Positions 8,960 to 22,900 of a stretch of DNA of 64,000 bases are shown piece by piece. Source of the DNA: Phallusia mammillata (lineage: Eukaryota; Chordata; Ascidiacea; Phlebobranchia; Ascidiidae). The first letter of the stretch is position 1, and each line of letters begins with the position of its first letter. Location: NCBI GenBank assembly GCA_003260075.1, contig QLIY01000590.1, positions 38,663-102,662 of the forward strand. The letters run 5' to 3'. Below the pieces are notes generated by a model. That model was not told the DNA's origin. It saw nothing but the letters and a program-made list of their open reading frames with translations, and ran no database searches. The translations under genes and the position numbers were made by a program.

Positions 8960-11900
8960 ATGAGAAGCAGAAGTAACTCAGGTGTAAAACTTGATAACTA
9001 TGCCCGGGTTATACAAAAAAGCATCCTAAAGTATCAGGTGAATCTTGTTCTTTATATTCATGCTTGACGCAATGCAATATGCAAGAATTGCAAGTGGAGC
9101 TTATTTTTGGCATGGTTGTGTCTTGCTAAGCAAATGTAGATAGCACTTTCTGACTTTGTGGAATTGTGTACAGAGTGTGAAGTTAAATTTCAGACCTGGA
9201 TTAAACAGAAAATAGCAGGAAAGAAAAGGTTAATTGCAGACATTATTTTTATAAAGTGCTCTGAAAAGCTTGAGAAGCTTAGAATAATTGTGTCAAAACT
9301 TTAGAGTCGTATTTCTTTTTTGTTTTCAAGATACCAGCATTGTACTCTGGTTTCATGTTGATAAAAAAATAGCAAATGACTTTTTTTTAAAGGTTTGTGT
9401 ATTAAATTTCTTTTATTTCCATTTTAGGATCCAGTGACTGGATTGTTCTCTGCAAGTGAAGGAGAACCTCATGCATGGGTCAGAGACAACCTTTACTCCA
9501 TACAAGCTGTGTGGGGTTTGGCTCTCGCTTACAGACGACAAGCTGACCTGGATGAAGATAAGGCAAAATGCTATGAGCTCGAACAGGTTTGTAGTACAAG
9601 TATCACAGCCCACATTTTTGAGTCAGCTTAAATGCTTAGATACATACAGTGGTGGGATTAAAATGTTTTGTCAGCCGGTTCTATCACAAAAGTCATATTT
9701 TTCAGCCGGTTCTGTTACAAAAAGTCCATTGACAGTAACCAGTTATGCTAACCGGTTTGCTGATTTCATAAAATTTCATGAGACGGTTCTATAGAACCGG
9801 TGCGAAACGGCTAAATCCCACCTCAAGATACATATAAATAACTGTGGAAAAAAATCATTTTTTACAGAGTGTGGTCAAGTGTATGAGATCTTTACTCATG
9901 TGCATGATTCGACAATCAGAAAAGTTAGAAAACTTTAAGGTAGTTTTTGTTTGTTATTTTGTGTTTGTATTTAAACTGCAATATATAATTGTGTGACTGT
10001 CTGATAAATTGACTATCAATGTTACACTTTTAAACTTGCAGACCAGTCAATCAGCCAATGATGCATTGCATGCTAAATATCATTGTCGGACTCGTTCAAT
10101 TGTGGTTGGAGATCATGACTGGGGACATTTGCAACTTGATGCTACAGGATTATATATTCTTATGCTGGCACAAATGTCAGTATCTGGTAAGAATATTTGC
10201 ATTATCAAAAACAAAGAGCATGAGGTCTATGATCCCCCCCCCCAGTATCTGGTAAGAATATTTGCATTATCAAAAACAAAGAGCATGAGGTATATATATG
10301 ATTTTTTATGCCTAGTTTAAGTTGAAAAATATATATGAGATGTTGAAAAGTTTTTGCTTTTCCAGGACTGCAGATAATTTACAGTCTGGATGAAGTTGCA
10401 TTTGTCCAGAATCTGGTTTTCTACATATCAAGTGCATATCGGACACCGGACTATGGGATTTGGGAGCGAGGGGATAAAACGAACCATGGTGTACCTGAGT
10501 TAAATGCCAGTTCAGTTGGAATGTGCAAGGTAAAAGGAGAAACATACTGTTTGTATTCTTAAGATACCTACAAAAGTTTACATCAATCTTCTAATATATT
10601 TCAAAGATGGGTACTATTTAAAAAAAACATTTAGTTATGCCACACTGTTGATATAGTTGTAATTAAGACTGTATTCTTTGAAGGACATGGTTAAGCCAAA
10701 GAAACTTGCACTGTAATGTAATGACCTGTTATTTAGGCGGCACTTGAGGCAATAGATGAGCTCAATCTGTTTGGATCCAGTGGGGGACCACAGTCAGTTA
10801 TACATGTTACTCCTGATGAAAAAGCATTATGTCAAGCTATTTTGGAAAGCATGCTTCCCAGAGAATCCAATTCCAAGGTACATACTGTTAGCAGTGATGA
10901 TAAATATTGGTGTCAAAATATGCTGTATTTTTAATTTGTCATTTAACAGGAAGTAGATGCTGGGTTACTGAGTATTATTGGATATCCTGCATTTGCTGTA
11001 AATGATCTACATCTAGTTGACATTACAAAACAAGCCATTGTCAATAAGTTACAGGTTTGTAGCATTTTTAACAATAAATTATTTGCATTTAAACAAATGT
11101 TTATTGCCAATACAAGTACCAATTTCAAATTTTGGAATATGAACTTACTTTCTTAGGGAAGGTATGGATGCAGCAGGTTTCTTCGTGATGGATACAAAAC
11201 TGCATTGGAAGATTCATCGCGCCTCCACTATGAATTGGCTGAGCTTAAGGTAAGAAACAGTGTCTCCAGTTTCTAAATATCTCTGCAATAGCGATGCATG
11301 TGTTTTTTAAGTATTTTATGTTGTTGTAGAATCACAGAAATGTCAAAAAAAGTTTTGGGGGTAGCACCATATGTGATCATTGTAGTAGAAGCACTTGCCT
11401 CCATTTTGTAAGGTTGCTGGTCCTACACCTATCCCAGCTTTTTGTGTTTTTCATGAGCAAATCGCTTGGTGAATTTGTGCCTTGGTGAACATTTTAGCAC
11501 AATTGTGTTGCTACGATTCGTTTCAACCGTGAAATATACCCAACTTAACTCAACTGGGGTTACCATTTTTTTAATACAGATGTTTGAAGACATAGAATGT
11601 GAATGGCCAGTATTCTGGGCATACCTTATACTGGACGGAATTTTTAACGACAATGGACAACAAGTGGTGGAATATCATGATGCACTAAAAGAGATTTTGG
11701 TTGTACATGATGATGTTAAATGTATTCCTGAACTTTACACTGTACCAGCGGAAAGGGTAAATAAGTTAAATAAGTATAGAGAACATTTCAAGTGATCTGG
11801 GTTATTACATAGATAAGCAATTGTGTAAGCCTGAACTTTGCCTTATAACAAAAGAAATGATTGCAGAATCAGGCAAAATGTGTTTAGGTCTGTAAAACAC

Positions 11901-13894
11901 AATTAGTGGTAACTTGGTAAAAAAAATAGCGCTGGGCCGAAACTATTGTTTTAGTGTATTTGATTGATTGTCAATTGTTCGATTTACATCAACACCATTT
12001 TTATTGGCCAATGTGACATTTCCCATGCCACAATTATTTTCTCATTATATCATAGCACATAAATTCAACATATCCTGCAGACGCAAACAATTAATGCATC
12101 AACAAACGATCACTCAGTGCTATCCGAATTGAGACACTTTATTTTGCAATACATGTTAAAAACTTTTTCACAAGTACTGTTAATTAAAACAATAAATATT
12201 CTTGAGTTGATGCAGTTTTAAGACTAGTTATTACCTGCAAAGTGGTTGGTGAACTGAACTTCTCATCTTTTTTGCATTTTTGTAGGTGGAACATGAAAAA
12301 ACGAATCCTCACAGTCAAGATCGTATTCCCACGGGTAAGTTACCCCACCTTTGGGGCCAGTCCCTCTATTTGCTGGGTCAACTCCTCATGGACGGTTTTC
12401 TTGCCCCTGGTGAAATCGACCCACTTAACCGAAGATTTGCAACTGCCCCAAAACCCGACGTTGTGGTTCAAAGTAAGTCACCTTTGACCTCTGACGTTTC
12501 TGATTTTGCAAAGTGCTCTACGTTAACTGTGCGTAGCTATAAGCGTTACATGCCACAAAAACTCGTTTGTGCCATGCCGGCGTCGAATGCAACGCTACAA
12601 CTATACGTTAGTGTTATTATTACCCAAAGCTGTCTCACCAATCACAATAACGTTTGAAATTAATTTTCAACAACTGGTTTAGCCTTGAGGAGCCAAAATT
12701 ATTTGTTCAAAGTGGTATGCCTCTAGGTTTAGAAGTTCAAGAACCACTGACCTAAAGCCATTATGTTACATGTCATTATGTTGCAAATGTCGAACTGTGT
12801 AGTAATGTAATACCCTGTCGTCCGTTGGATACTAAACCCAAATAATGCTTTGTCATCGGGTTTAGCTAATGGCCAACAGTTCAAAATGATCCTTTAGTCA
12901 ATAAATTTACTATAAAGTAAGATAAACCATAACAACACACACTAAATTTGGTATCAAATTATTTGTAACACGAACATGGCACAGAACCACAGATGTAAGC
13001 TTTTTCGGCATTTCGTTCCGTTAATGCCCTCAAGATTTGACAACGTATTTGCAATAACTCGTATACAGAAAGGCAGACAAACCTGTTTAGCAAGTTTGTC
13101 GCAGGAACCAATTAAAACCCGCTTCAAGTTAGAATCATCACATATATTCACAACTTGGCTTAGTATTCATTCAATACCGACTCATAGACCAATTATATCA
13201 GTCATACTCATGAGTAACATCGATATTTTTGTGCGGTCTGTCATTCGCCAAGATTAAATCGTAAAATCACATTATGACGTCACTTAGCTGCTTTTCGTGT
13301 CCGGATTAGGAAAGTCCAAACTTTTTTCGTCACCTCAATTCCAAAGTGGTGTAATAAGTGGTTTAATTTATCATGTTGTGACTATTTGCAGTTGCGATAC
13401 TTGCTGAGGAAAAGAGATACCAAGCCATGTTAAAAGAAAAGCTTGGAGTTCACGCGAAAACCTTAGACGAGATTCATCCTATTCGGTAAGTGCAAGTCTA
13501 GGATGTTACTGGGTGCTGTGTATTAAATTTGGTGCTTGCTTTGGGTTTGTTTGGTATATTTGGGGATGTGGTCGCATAGGTAATTGATAACATGGTTTAC
13601 AAACAAGATAAATGTGTGCTTTCGTGTTGACTATATAACACCTGTTGATTGTATCTGTTTAGTTTTTAGGCATTATGTGCCGTCAGTATCACACACGAAA
13701 TAAAGATATATTAGGTTTAACTTTTTTGTTCTTCATACAACTTACACATGCTTGATTTCGACCTTTGTACTCGTGTGACCAAAGTACTAGACCAGGGGTG
13801 GGGAACCTTTTTGTGTATAAAGGCCACCAAACGGTTTATCGACACTCGTTTAGGCCGCATAGACTATTTTCCAGACCGAGGACAGTGGTGTTCA

Positions 13895-13951
<57 letters not shown>

Positions 13952-16900
13952 TTACATAATGGTCGTTTTGCTATTCCCTCGTAGAGTTGTAGGACTTACG
14001 GTTCAAGCTAAATAAAATTACTCACTACATTTCCACCTTCACTCCAACATTCAGGATTTATTTAACCTAGAAACTCGCTTGTTTACAAATATCAATGATC
14101 TAAGAGCAGCTTGTGACATCACAGACGAGTTTAATACATTCGATTATGCGCAAACAATTGTTCTTTTGCAACACAAATAAGATTGTAGAACCTTGGGCTT
14201 TTAGTAGTCCTGCTGAAATCGCTTTGTTTACCGGGACCATTTGGCTCTAGTTTGAAAACCGCTGTCCTATAACTAATCAAATTATAATGTGGAATTAAGG
14301 TCAAAAAATACGTTTCTGTCCATTTTTCAGCGCCTGGTGCAGTCTGTAATATCAACATTCTAAAATGTATTTTGACATCGTAGGCCGCACTTAGTGAGCT
14401 AAAAGGCCGCAGGTTCCCCACCCCTGTACTAGAGTCTAGGTGGGCAACCTTTTCCCATGCTCGGGCCAAAAAGTGGTGATATATTGCGGCGGCAGGCCGC
14501 AACGATTATTATGCAATAACAGAGCAGTGCAAGGCAAAGTCAAACATACAATGATTTTGTCTATGTACTTAACAATGCCTATTCTTGGTAATAAACTAAT
14601 AACTATTAACGTTTAATGTAACAACCCTTTGGTATAAAAATGGGCTTTAACACATACATTCCGTCCGGCCGATCAAAGTAAAATACGAGTCGCGGGCCGC
14701 TCAGAAGTTGCTGGAGGGCCGGAGGCGGCCCGCAGGCCGTAGGTTGCCCACCCCTGTACTAGACAAACAGAAAAATTAATGATTTTTGCGTTGTGACTTG
14801 TTTGAATTGTATTATTTATTTTTCTTGTAGCGTGCAGCCAGCTCGCATCCTAGCCTCGGTCTACTCTCACATGGGGAGATGCCCTAAACTGAAACTGTCC
14901 GGGCGACCAATGACAGAGATCGGAATTCTCGGTACAAGCAAACTCTACATTATTAAAGGGCATACGTTTGCATTTATTCCCAACGTAAGTATTTTCACAA
15001 AAAATCACATGTGTAAAGTTTCATCCTTTTTGTTGTAGTTTGCCTAGAGATTTCCGCACCCCCCCCCCCTCCATTGAGAGTCGTAACAAATTTGCCCATT
15101 ATTTTGAAGAAATAAAGTAGGCTACGTTGCCGATTGGTGTATTACTGTTTGAGCACCGACTGACAACGTTTCCATGAATTCCCCCCTTGACAATTTAAAA
15201 CATTTTCATTCCTCTCTTATATGCAACATAGTAGATGCCAAATCTAAACCATACAAATATCGTCAGAAGTGTTTTTTTTTACCAACTTTACAGACCCCCC
15301 CCCCTACGTTTGCATTTATTCCCAACGTAAGTATTTTCACAAAAAATCACATCTGTAAATTTTTATCCTTTTTGTTGTAGTTTGCCTAGAGATTTCCGCA
15401 TAATGTTTTCCATTGAGAGTCGTAACAAATTTGCCCATTATTTTGAAGAAATAAAGGACGTTGCCGATTGGTGTATTACTGTTTGAGCACCGACTGACAA
15501 CGTGTCCATGAATTCCTCCCTTGACAATTTAAAACATTTTCATTCCTCTCTTATATACAATGCTAAACCGTACAAAGTATGCTAAACCATACAAATATCG
15601 TTAGAAGTGGGGTATTTTACCAACTTTACAGGTTATATTTCCAGAGCTAAAGTGTCTATTTACAAACAACATGTACAAATTAAACTAACTTCCTCCCCTA
15701 AAGTTTTAAAATTAATTCCTTGAGTAATTCCTTCCCGGATGGGAACCAATGACATAACGCATCTGTTTCAACAAATATAGATCTGTATTTTTGAGACCTT
15801 ATTTTTTTGGGGGGCATTAGCCCCCCCCCCTATTTCCAGAGCTAAAGTGTCTATTTACAAACCACATGTAAAAATTAAACTAACTTCCTCCCCTAAAGTT
15901 TTGAAATTCATTCCTTTAGTAATTCCTTCCCGGATGGGAACCAATGACATAACACATCTGTTTCAACAAATATAGATCCGTATTTTTGAGACCTTATTTT
16001 TTGGGGGGGCATTAATGTTTTTTATTTGTGACATCTGTGTTTCGTGTGTACCTTGTACAATGTTTTCTACTTTACAGTTACTTGACCAACGTGACTTTTA
16101 CATGACACTGGACACTGACATGTTGATTGACATGATGCTCACTGAACTGCAATACTTGTCTACATACTGGAATATGTTGGGCAGACCCATTATCACTGTT
16201 CCAATACACCGTGGCATGCTAAGTAGGTCCATTTTTTAGTTAAACCTCAGTAGACTGCATAGATTTAATGCTAAGTGGATTTAGTTGTGAACTAACTTGG
16301 CTATGCTTATTGCTGATGCGTTTTCCCCCCTGGTAACCATGGTAACAAAACAGCTTTTAGATAATCAAGTCTTTTTACAGCCGAAGACGGTGAAAGTTTT
16401 AAACCATCACTCATTTCGACCTTGCGAAAAATTCAAAGTGGCTACCTGTATGGCGTGAGGTATGATCAGTATTCAAAGAATATATGCGCTAAATATTTTA
16501 ATATAGGTACTAACGGTACAACTTAGGCTTTGCAATCATGCGAATTCTTTTGTGGTTCAGACGAATCCGGTTAATCACACACCACTTAATTGCATAGAAC
16601 CCGCAAATTTTAACCTTAGCTATTTGTTAAGAAAATCGTCCGGTTTATAGCATAATCCAGTTAATTGCACAAAAAAGTTAGGTATGCGATTGACTGGATT
16701 TTATTTCATTTCTACAGAGTTGTTCTTGGACCCTTGGAGAGTTTTCTCAGCACTTCATGTTTAACTCGCTTGACTTTCCTGGAAGATGAAAGTAAGAACA
16801 GCCACTCCGATGTACCGAATCGGCTAAATTTCGAGTCGGCCGAAACCGAATATTCGGCGATTTTGCCAGATAAATTTTGCCGAATCAACCGAATCATTTA

Positions 16901-19900
16901 TGACGTCACGCGAAGTCGTACCCTACGCGTTTGACATGAAAACATAATTTTATCTACCAGGCAATTCGTGCAGAATGGTTGCGTTTCGTCCTTATTTTAG
17001 TTTTGTGGGGTTGGACATTGCCTCAAGCATGATTGCCAACCCGACAATGAATTACTGATTTTTTGTCTGCAGTGGAAAAAGCGTCAATGTGTTAAAAAAT
17101 ATAATGATGGACGCGATTTTCGTTGGTACTAAGAAGAAAAGACACGTTTAACGCTTTAAATGTGTATTAATAAAAGATTCGGTTTCGGCCGAATCGCAAC
17201 AAATTATTCGGCCGAAACTGAATCTTTGCAAAAGTGGCCGATTCAGCCGAATATTCGGTACATCTCTACACTAGACCACAATTGTGTCGTAACTAAACCG
17301 TATATGTGTAACTTTCGGAATCTATTTCAACAAATTTCGGGCTTCGTGTTCGCGCACAAATTTTAGACCCGAATCCTGATTTAAATACTTGCCTAATTCA
17401 CAAAAGAAAATATACTGAAAGTTTTAATTTATTTAGGTTCTGTTGACTCGGCGTTCATTGACCTTCTTCTCAGTCGACCCCCGACTCGTATCCACCGACT
17501 CCACAGCGACACCGGGCGGTTTCTCGCGTCACCTGTGACCGAGTCTGGGCCGGAAATGACGCAGGAAGAACAGCGTAACATCCTGCAAGCGCGATTGGCT
17601 GGGCGATTACGTCAGCGAAGAATTTCTGCGGATTTGACCAGTAATCATATGATTTTTTGCATGGGTTTTTAGCCCTTTAAGTTTCACGAATTGGTTTACT
17701 CACGTGATTTAGTCCCATCAGTTGTAGGTGTAGGCCTTAAACCGTCTGTAGTTTGTAGTCAAAAACTGCAGCTTTTCATTTTAGGTTTTAGTGCTCAAGC
17801 AGTAATGGTAAGGTTAATACGCGCAGTATGTTAGACGCAATCATTAAAATGCACGATGTTTCTTTAATTTGAAATCACACGCTTGTAGCAGTAATGCTTT
17901 TGCTAACTTAAAATTCTTACCTGGTACTTTATACTCCGCGCACGTTAGATGGCGCTATTGTTCCTTAATTTTGTGCATAGCTGCATCTTGACTGTAGTTG
18001 GGCGAATGGTCCGGCGCGATAAATGCATATTCGGACATAAAAAAACTTTACCGGGATTCGCCAGAAGCGTCCTGGGTTCGAACCCCGTGAGAAAAATATC
18101 TTGACTGCAGTTATTAAACGTCTATTCAAGTGATCGATAGTAACAAGAGCCAACACACAGTGCTTTGCCTGAACCTATGATGTACGCATGTCGGTTTTCA
18201 ACACTTACAAAGTGATGTAAGAGTTCTTCAGCACAATACCTGCACATTTTGTTGTAATCCTTTAGATTGTAGCAAAACTTTTCACTCATATCCACCATGT
18301 ATTTTTCTTTCCCTTATATAGGTTCCCTGGTAGGCCCTGGTAAGTTTCAGACTGCATATACTGTAAACATAGTGTACTAATTCCTAATTCGTAGCGTGAT
18401 AAAGCGGTGGCATAACCCAGATCCTGGATAATCATTTTTTTCAATTGCTGCTTCCCTACTTCACACAAATTTCACTTCTTCACATATCACATTGTGTGCT
18501 GGTGGACACACCTCAAACACGCCCCTAAATGGGCTTCTTTTAAACAGGGCGTCAAAAAGATCAGAATATTTGCCATTTGCTTTCAACTTTGGTTTCGTTT
18601 CATTAAGTTTAAATTGATGATCATTTTGACACCCTGGTATATCCATATCTTTTGCATGTTGTAGTTGCTTTATGCTTGCGTGTGTTTGAATGTCATCTTT
18701 GCCAATCACAATGGTCAAAAAGTTTGGACTAAAATCACAAAATACTGGACACCACAGAAATTTAAATTCAGTTTTACATCGCACTGAAAAAACTTTCTTA
18801 AAATATTCGTGCCATCTGATTACAGTCCCACAAAAATTATGTTAGTTTTCCGTCGTTTGAAAGTTACGAACCTTGCGTTTAAAAAGTCAACATTTTTTAC
18901 ACTGAGTTTTCTCATCACTGCATGCCTATTAGTTGCATGCAAAATGGAATTATTGTGATTTTGTGCAACTTCTGATAATCTGTTTGTAGTGAGGTTTTCG
19001 TGTGTGTAGTGATCATAACTAAAATCGGCACTGAAATTTATTATTGTTGCGCATGGCTAAAAAACACGTGTGCTGTAAACATATTTATGTCTCATACCGT
19101 ATGACATCAGTTGACATTTTCAGATATTGCTCTATTTAACGAAGCTCTTCAGAAAAAGATGCGAATCAGCGAAAGGTAAAAAGTTGCCACATTTTTTCGA
19201 CTGCGCCTTAGACTTGGATTATTGTTTTAAAACATTTTTATCCGTTTTTTTACAACTTACAACTTATCATCATAATAAAGTGAAAATAATATAAAGTTTA
19301 GATGCTTTTTACTAATATGTGCTGGGAAATCTGGAAATAATTGCAACATTTTTATACTGTAACCAATTTGCATAAACACGCATGTAGGGACCCATACGAT
19401 TTTGCTTGCACAAACAATCTTATTAGTAGGTCAAATAATGCTATATAGTAAATCGTTAAATAGTAAAAGAATACATAGAATGGCAATATATCGGAAATCC
19501 ACCCTTCTGATATTACATTTACATATTTCTAACAACTTAGTGCGGCTTTGGACGAGGAAAGCAACCCTGAGGTGTTAGTACGCCAACTACAGACCTCCGG
19601 AACATTATGGGAACAAGCCGACATCCTCAATGCCCTCTACAGACTCAAGTAAGTTTCTATCGTCTGGCAAAACAGCCTAAACAAAATCATTGCTCTAAAG
19701 TCTAAAGAAACCCCATCGTTCTGGGGTCAAAACGTCAGCAAAATCACCAATTCTTGAGTATTTTATCTAGCACCACACCAGTTGGGCGATAACTTTGTTT
19801 AATATGCAACCTTTCGGACGAGACGTGTGTTTGTGTAGTATGTTACACAATGACCTTTCATTTTTCTACAGAGGAGCTAATTGGGATTCGATGATTGACG

Positions 19901-22900
19901 GGAGAAGCGGTTCAACTGTAAGTGATCTTATTGAGGAGTTGTACGAACGTGCTGGCCAGCAGGGAAACTGGATGGTTGTGAGACAGGTGCGAGTAATAAG
20001 CTTGATGGTTACGCCTATGCCCCATCCCATTTTCTTGCAATGCGCCACTTGTTGTGAATTGTGTAAAATCTGCTAACGTGAAAACTCACATCGCAGACAA
20101 AGTTTGTTGAATACCGCAAAGGGCATTTGCAAATTATTTTTGTGTGAAAAACCAAAATTCTGTGAAAAATTCTGTGAAAATGCTTACGCTTAGGGCTATT
20201 GTGGTTACAATGAGGTTGTATAGTAAAGTTGCGTTAAAAACTCATAGCCTAGCCCTAAATTTAGTTGTTAACTCTATTTTTTTCACGGGGTTGAACCCAG
20301 GACGCCCAGAAGGACGAATCCTGGTCATTGTTGATGTCAGTGTTGGGACCCCTGCCCTCGACCATTCAACCAAGTTTCTTCCCCCTAACCTTGTCTTAAT
20401 GCTGGTTTAAATAGTTGTGCTTTTTACGCCGCCAATCTGTATTTAATAAACTTTGTGTGATGTGAATTCTTACGTTAGTACACGCAACAGGGTTAATTAT
20501 AGGCAGACATTTATGTACCAATTTACTTTGCAGATGATAGGTTTGTTGCATCGTCGTGTGTGTGGACTCGCTCAATCTACCACTGACTTATTGGTGAGGC
20601 AAAAGCAGGTCACGGTTGGACTTCCCAAGGAACCAAGGGAAACGACCATAGTAAGGTAATATTCTATCATTTAATTAATTGTTTTTCACTTCTTATACTC
20701 AACATACTGTATGAAACCTTCTGTAAACATATTGCAAGACTTTGATTCTATTTTCAATGCTACGTATTTTTCCCCTGTCTTGAAGGCTTTTCCATTTACA
20801 CTGTGTACACTATGAGGCTAATATACAAGCTAAACTGGATAGCTTGGTTAGTAAGGCAACTGCTCGAATAGGTTTGGGCTCGTGCGTTTAAATTTCACCA
20901 CAGACCAGTTTGTTTGTACCTAGCTCTTCGGAAAACATTTAGCTGTGACCAGTTCATAATCTATAGCTAATGCATACCATGGTATGTGATGCAAACCAAA
21001 ATTGCAGACGTTTGGTTATCTAGTAAAAAAACACCAAACTTTAATGATATTACTTGGTAGTGACATTGTATCGATACTTACATATATTTTATTTTATAGA
21101 CCCATGCCCAACGATGAGCTTCTAAACATAATAATTGAATCGTTTGCCGAAGACACCGATATGGCAGTTCTTACGCAGGTAAGCGTTTTACTAGGGATGC
21201 ATTAGGCAAAAGACCCAAATGAAAATGTACGATTTGTAAAGTTTTGTGTACAGCACTTGTTTGGCTGTTTGTATATTCCAAGGCATTTCGTTTGTGTAAT
21301 GTTTTGTTCAAAAAATTAGCGTTTATAGACCTGAACGCGTAAACCTCTGTAAGACAAACAAAGTTGAATGATCCATGCTAAATTTCAACCTTATGTTTGT
21401 TCTTATGTAAAAAAGCGACATTAACCTTTGCTTGATGGTGGCAAATTCTGTCAGCTTTCTAACAGCATTGCATGTTTGTGACGCAGGAGATCATTATGTA
21501 CCTCGCCATGTTCATTCGCGCCTCACCTGAGCTCTTTAACGACCTCTTGCGGTTACGGGTGGGCCTTATAATACAGGTGGGTGGTGCACTGCATGCTGTT
21601 GCATGGCAAGTTTTTTTGTGCAATTGGTGGCAATTGTATTTTGATACTGGTGGTAGTTTAATGCTGTGTTGTTATACTGGAAGGTCAATTGCAAACTGTA
21701 GACCCATGGTCCACCAGTGCACCAAGAAAACAGTAGGCCACAGAGTCATTCAAACTTGTAGTATTATATGGGAAAATGAATTGTTATAATTGTATGTAAC
21801 CGTCCAATGGTAAAGTCTGACACTATGTAAAGAGCGACAAACCGATTTTGGCTAAATATTTGTGCCACTCCTTAAAAAAATGGGAGCTGCTGACACTTTT
21901 TTCACACTGAAACTCAAGTCTTCTGGTGCCCCTATATCTAAAAATTAACTTGTCCTTTAATAAATAGTCCACATGTTTATTATGGGTTCCCTTATCTGAA
22001 ATATTGTCTCTTCCTATTAAATTACAGTTTAACTTCACACATAGTGTAGACTGTAGACGTAGAGTAAAACGAACCGACAATCCAATAAAATTATTTAGTG
22101 AAAAAAATGCTGTAATACCCCCTGCCTACTTATCCCTTGTTAAATTACCCCTTTGGGTGTATTTACCAATTTAAGTTAAGTCAAATAACCAGAACTTGTG
22201 ACTGAGATGGCGATGAATTAATATAACGCAGTTTTCCAACCGTCCCGGTCCTAATCTATATTTTGTACAAGGGTTGTAAAAATATGGTTTTGAGTCCCAA
22301 AACTTAATACGCACGTTTGCCTTTAAACTTACACCTTATCGAACTTAAAGGTTATGGCAAGCGAACTTGCCAGACATCTGCGCTGCTCCGGAGAGGAAGC
22401 TTCCATGCATCTGATGAGTCTCAGTCCTTTTGAGATGAAACAACTTATACACAATATCCTGAGCGGCAAGGAATTCGGTGTCATTAAAAGCAGTAAGAAA
22501 AAACATCTTATTGCCTTTACATAAAAATTCAACTCTGATATTTTAAATGTTAGAGTTGACTTTCCGGGTCGGCTTCGGGCTTTAGTTGAAATAAAACGGG
22601 TTTACACTAGGCCAGATTTGTGTCGTAATTTCACCTTGACTAATCTATCTTATGGGCCAATAGTTCGGGCTTAATTTCATCAAAATTCTTGTGTCGCCCC
22701 CCAAATTTCAGGCCCATTTTACAACTCGACTGAAAGTCATGTTTGGATCATGGGTGATTCTATTTCGCCTTTTTCTTAATATACATTTTACGTTTAGCGC
22801 GTCCGACTCCTGGCACATCAACTGTAAAAGAAATTGCTCTGCAAACCGAGCGATCTTCGAAGGGAGACAAGTCGAAATTAGTAAATATGAAACGAAAGTT

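Noticed and set aside
13748..13984. Plus-strand ORFs ending in polyproline
   Set aside because: The prolines come from the 55-C placeholder inside a hAT element in a PHKA intron.
18064..18090. A functional tRNA gene
   Set aside because: A B box is present, but the A-to-B spacing and lack of a cloverleaf fit a SINE-like derivative.
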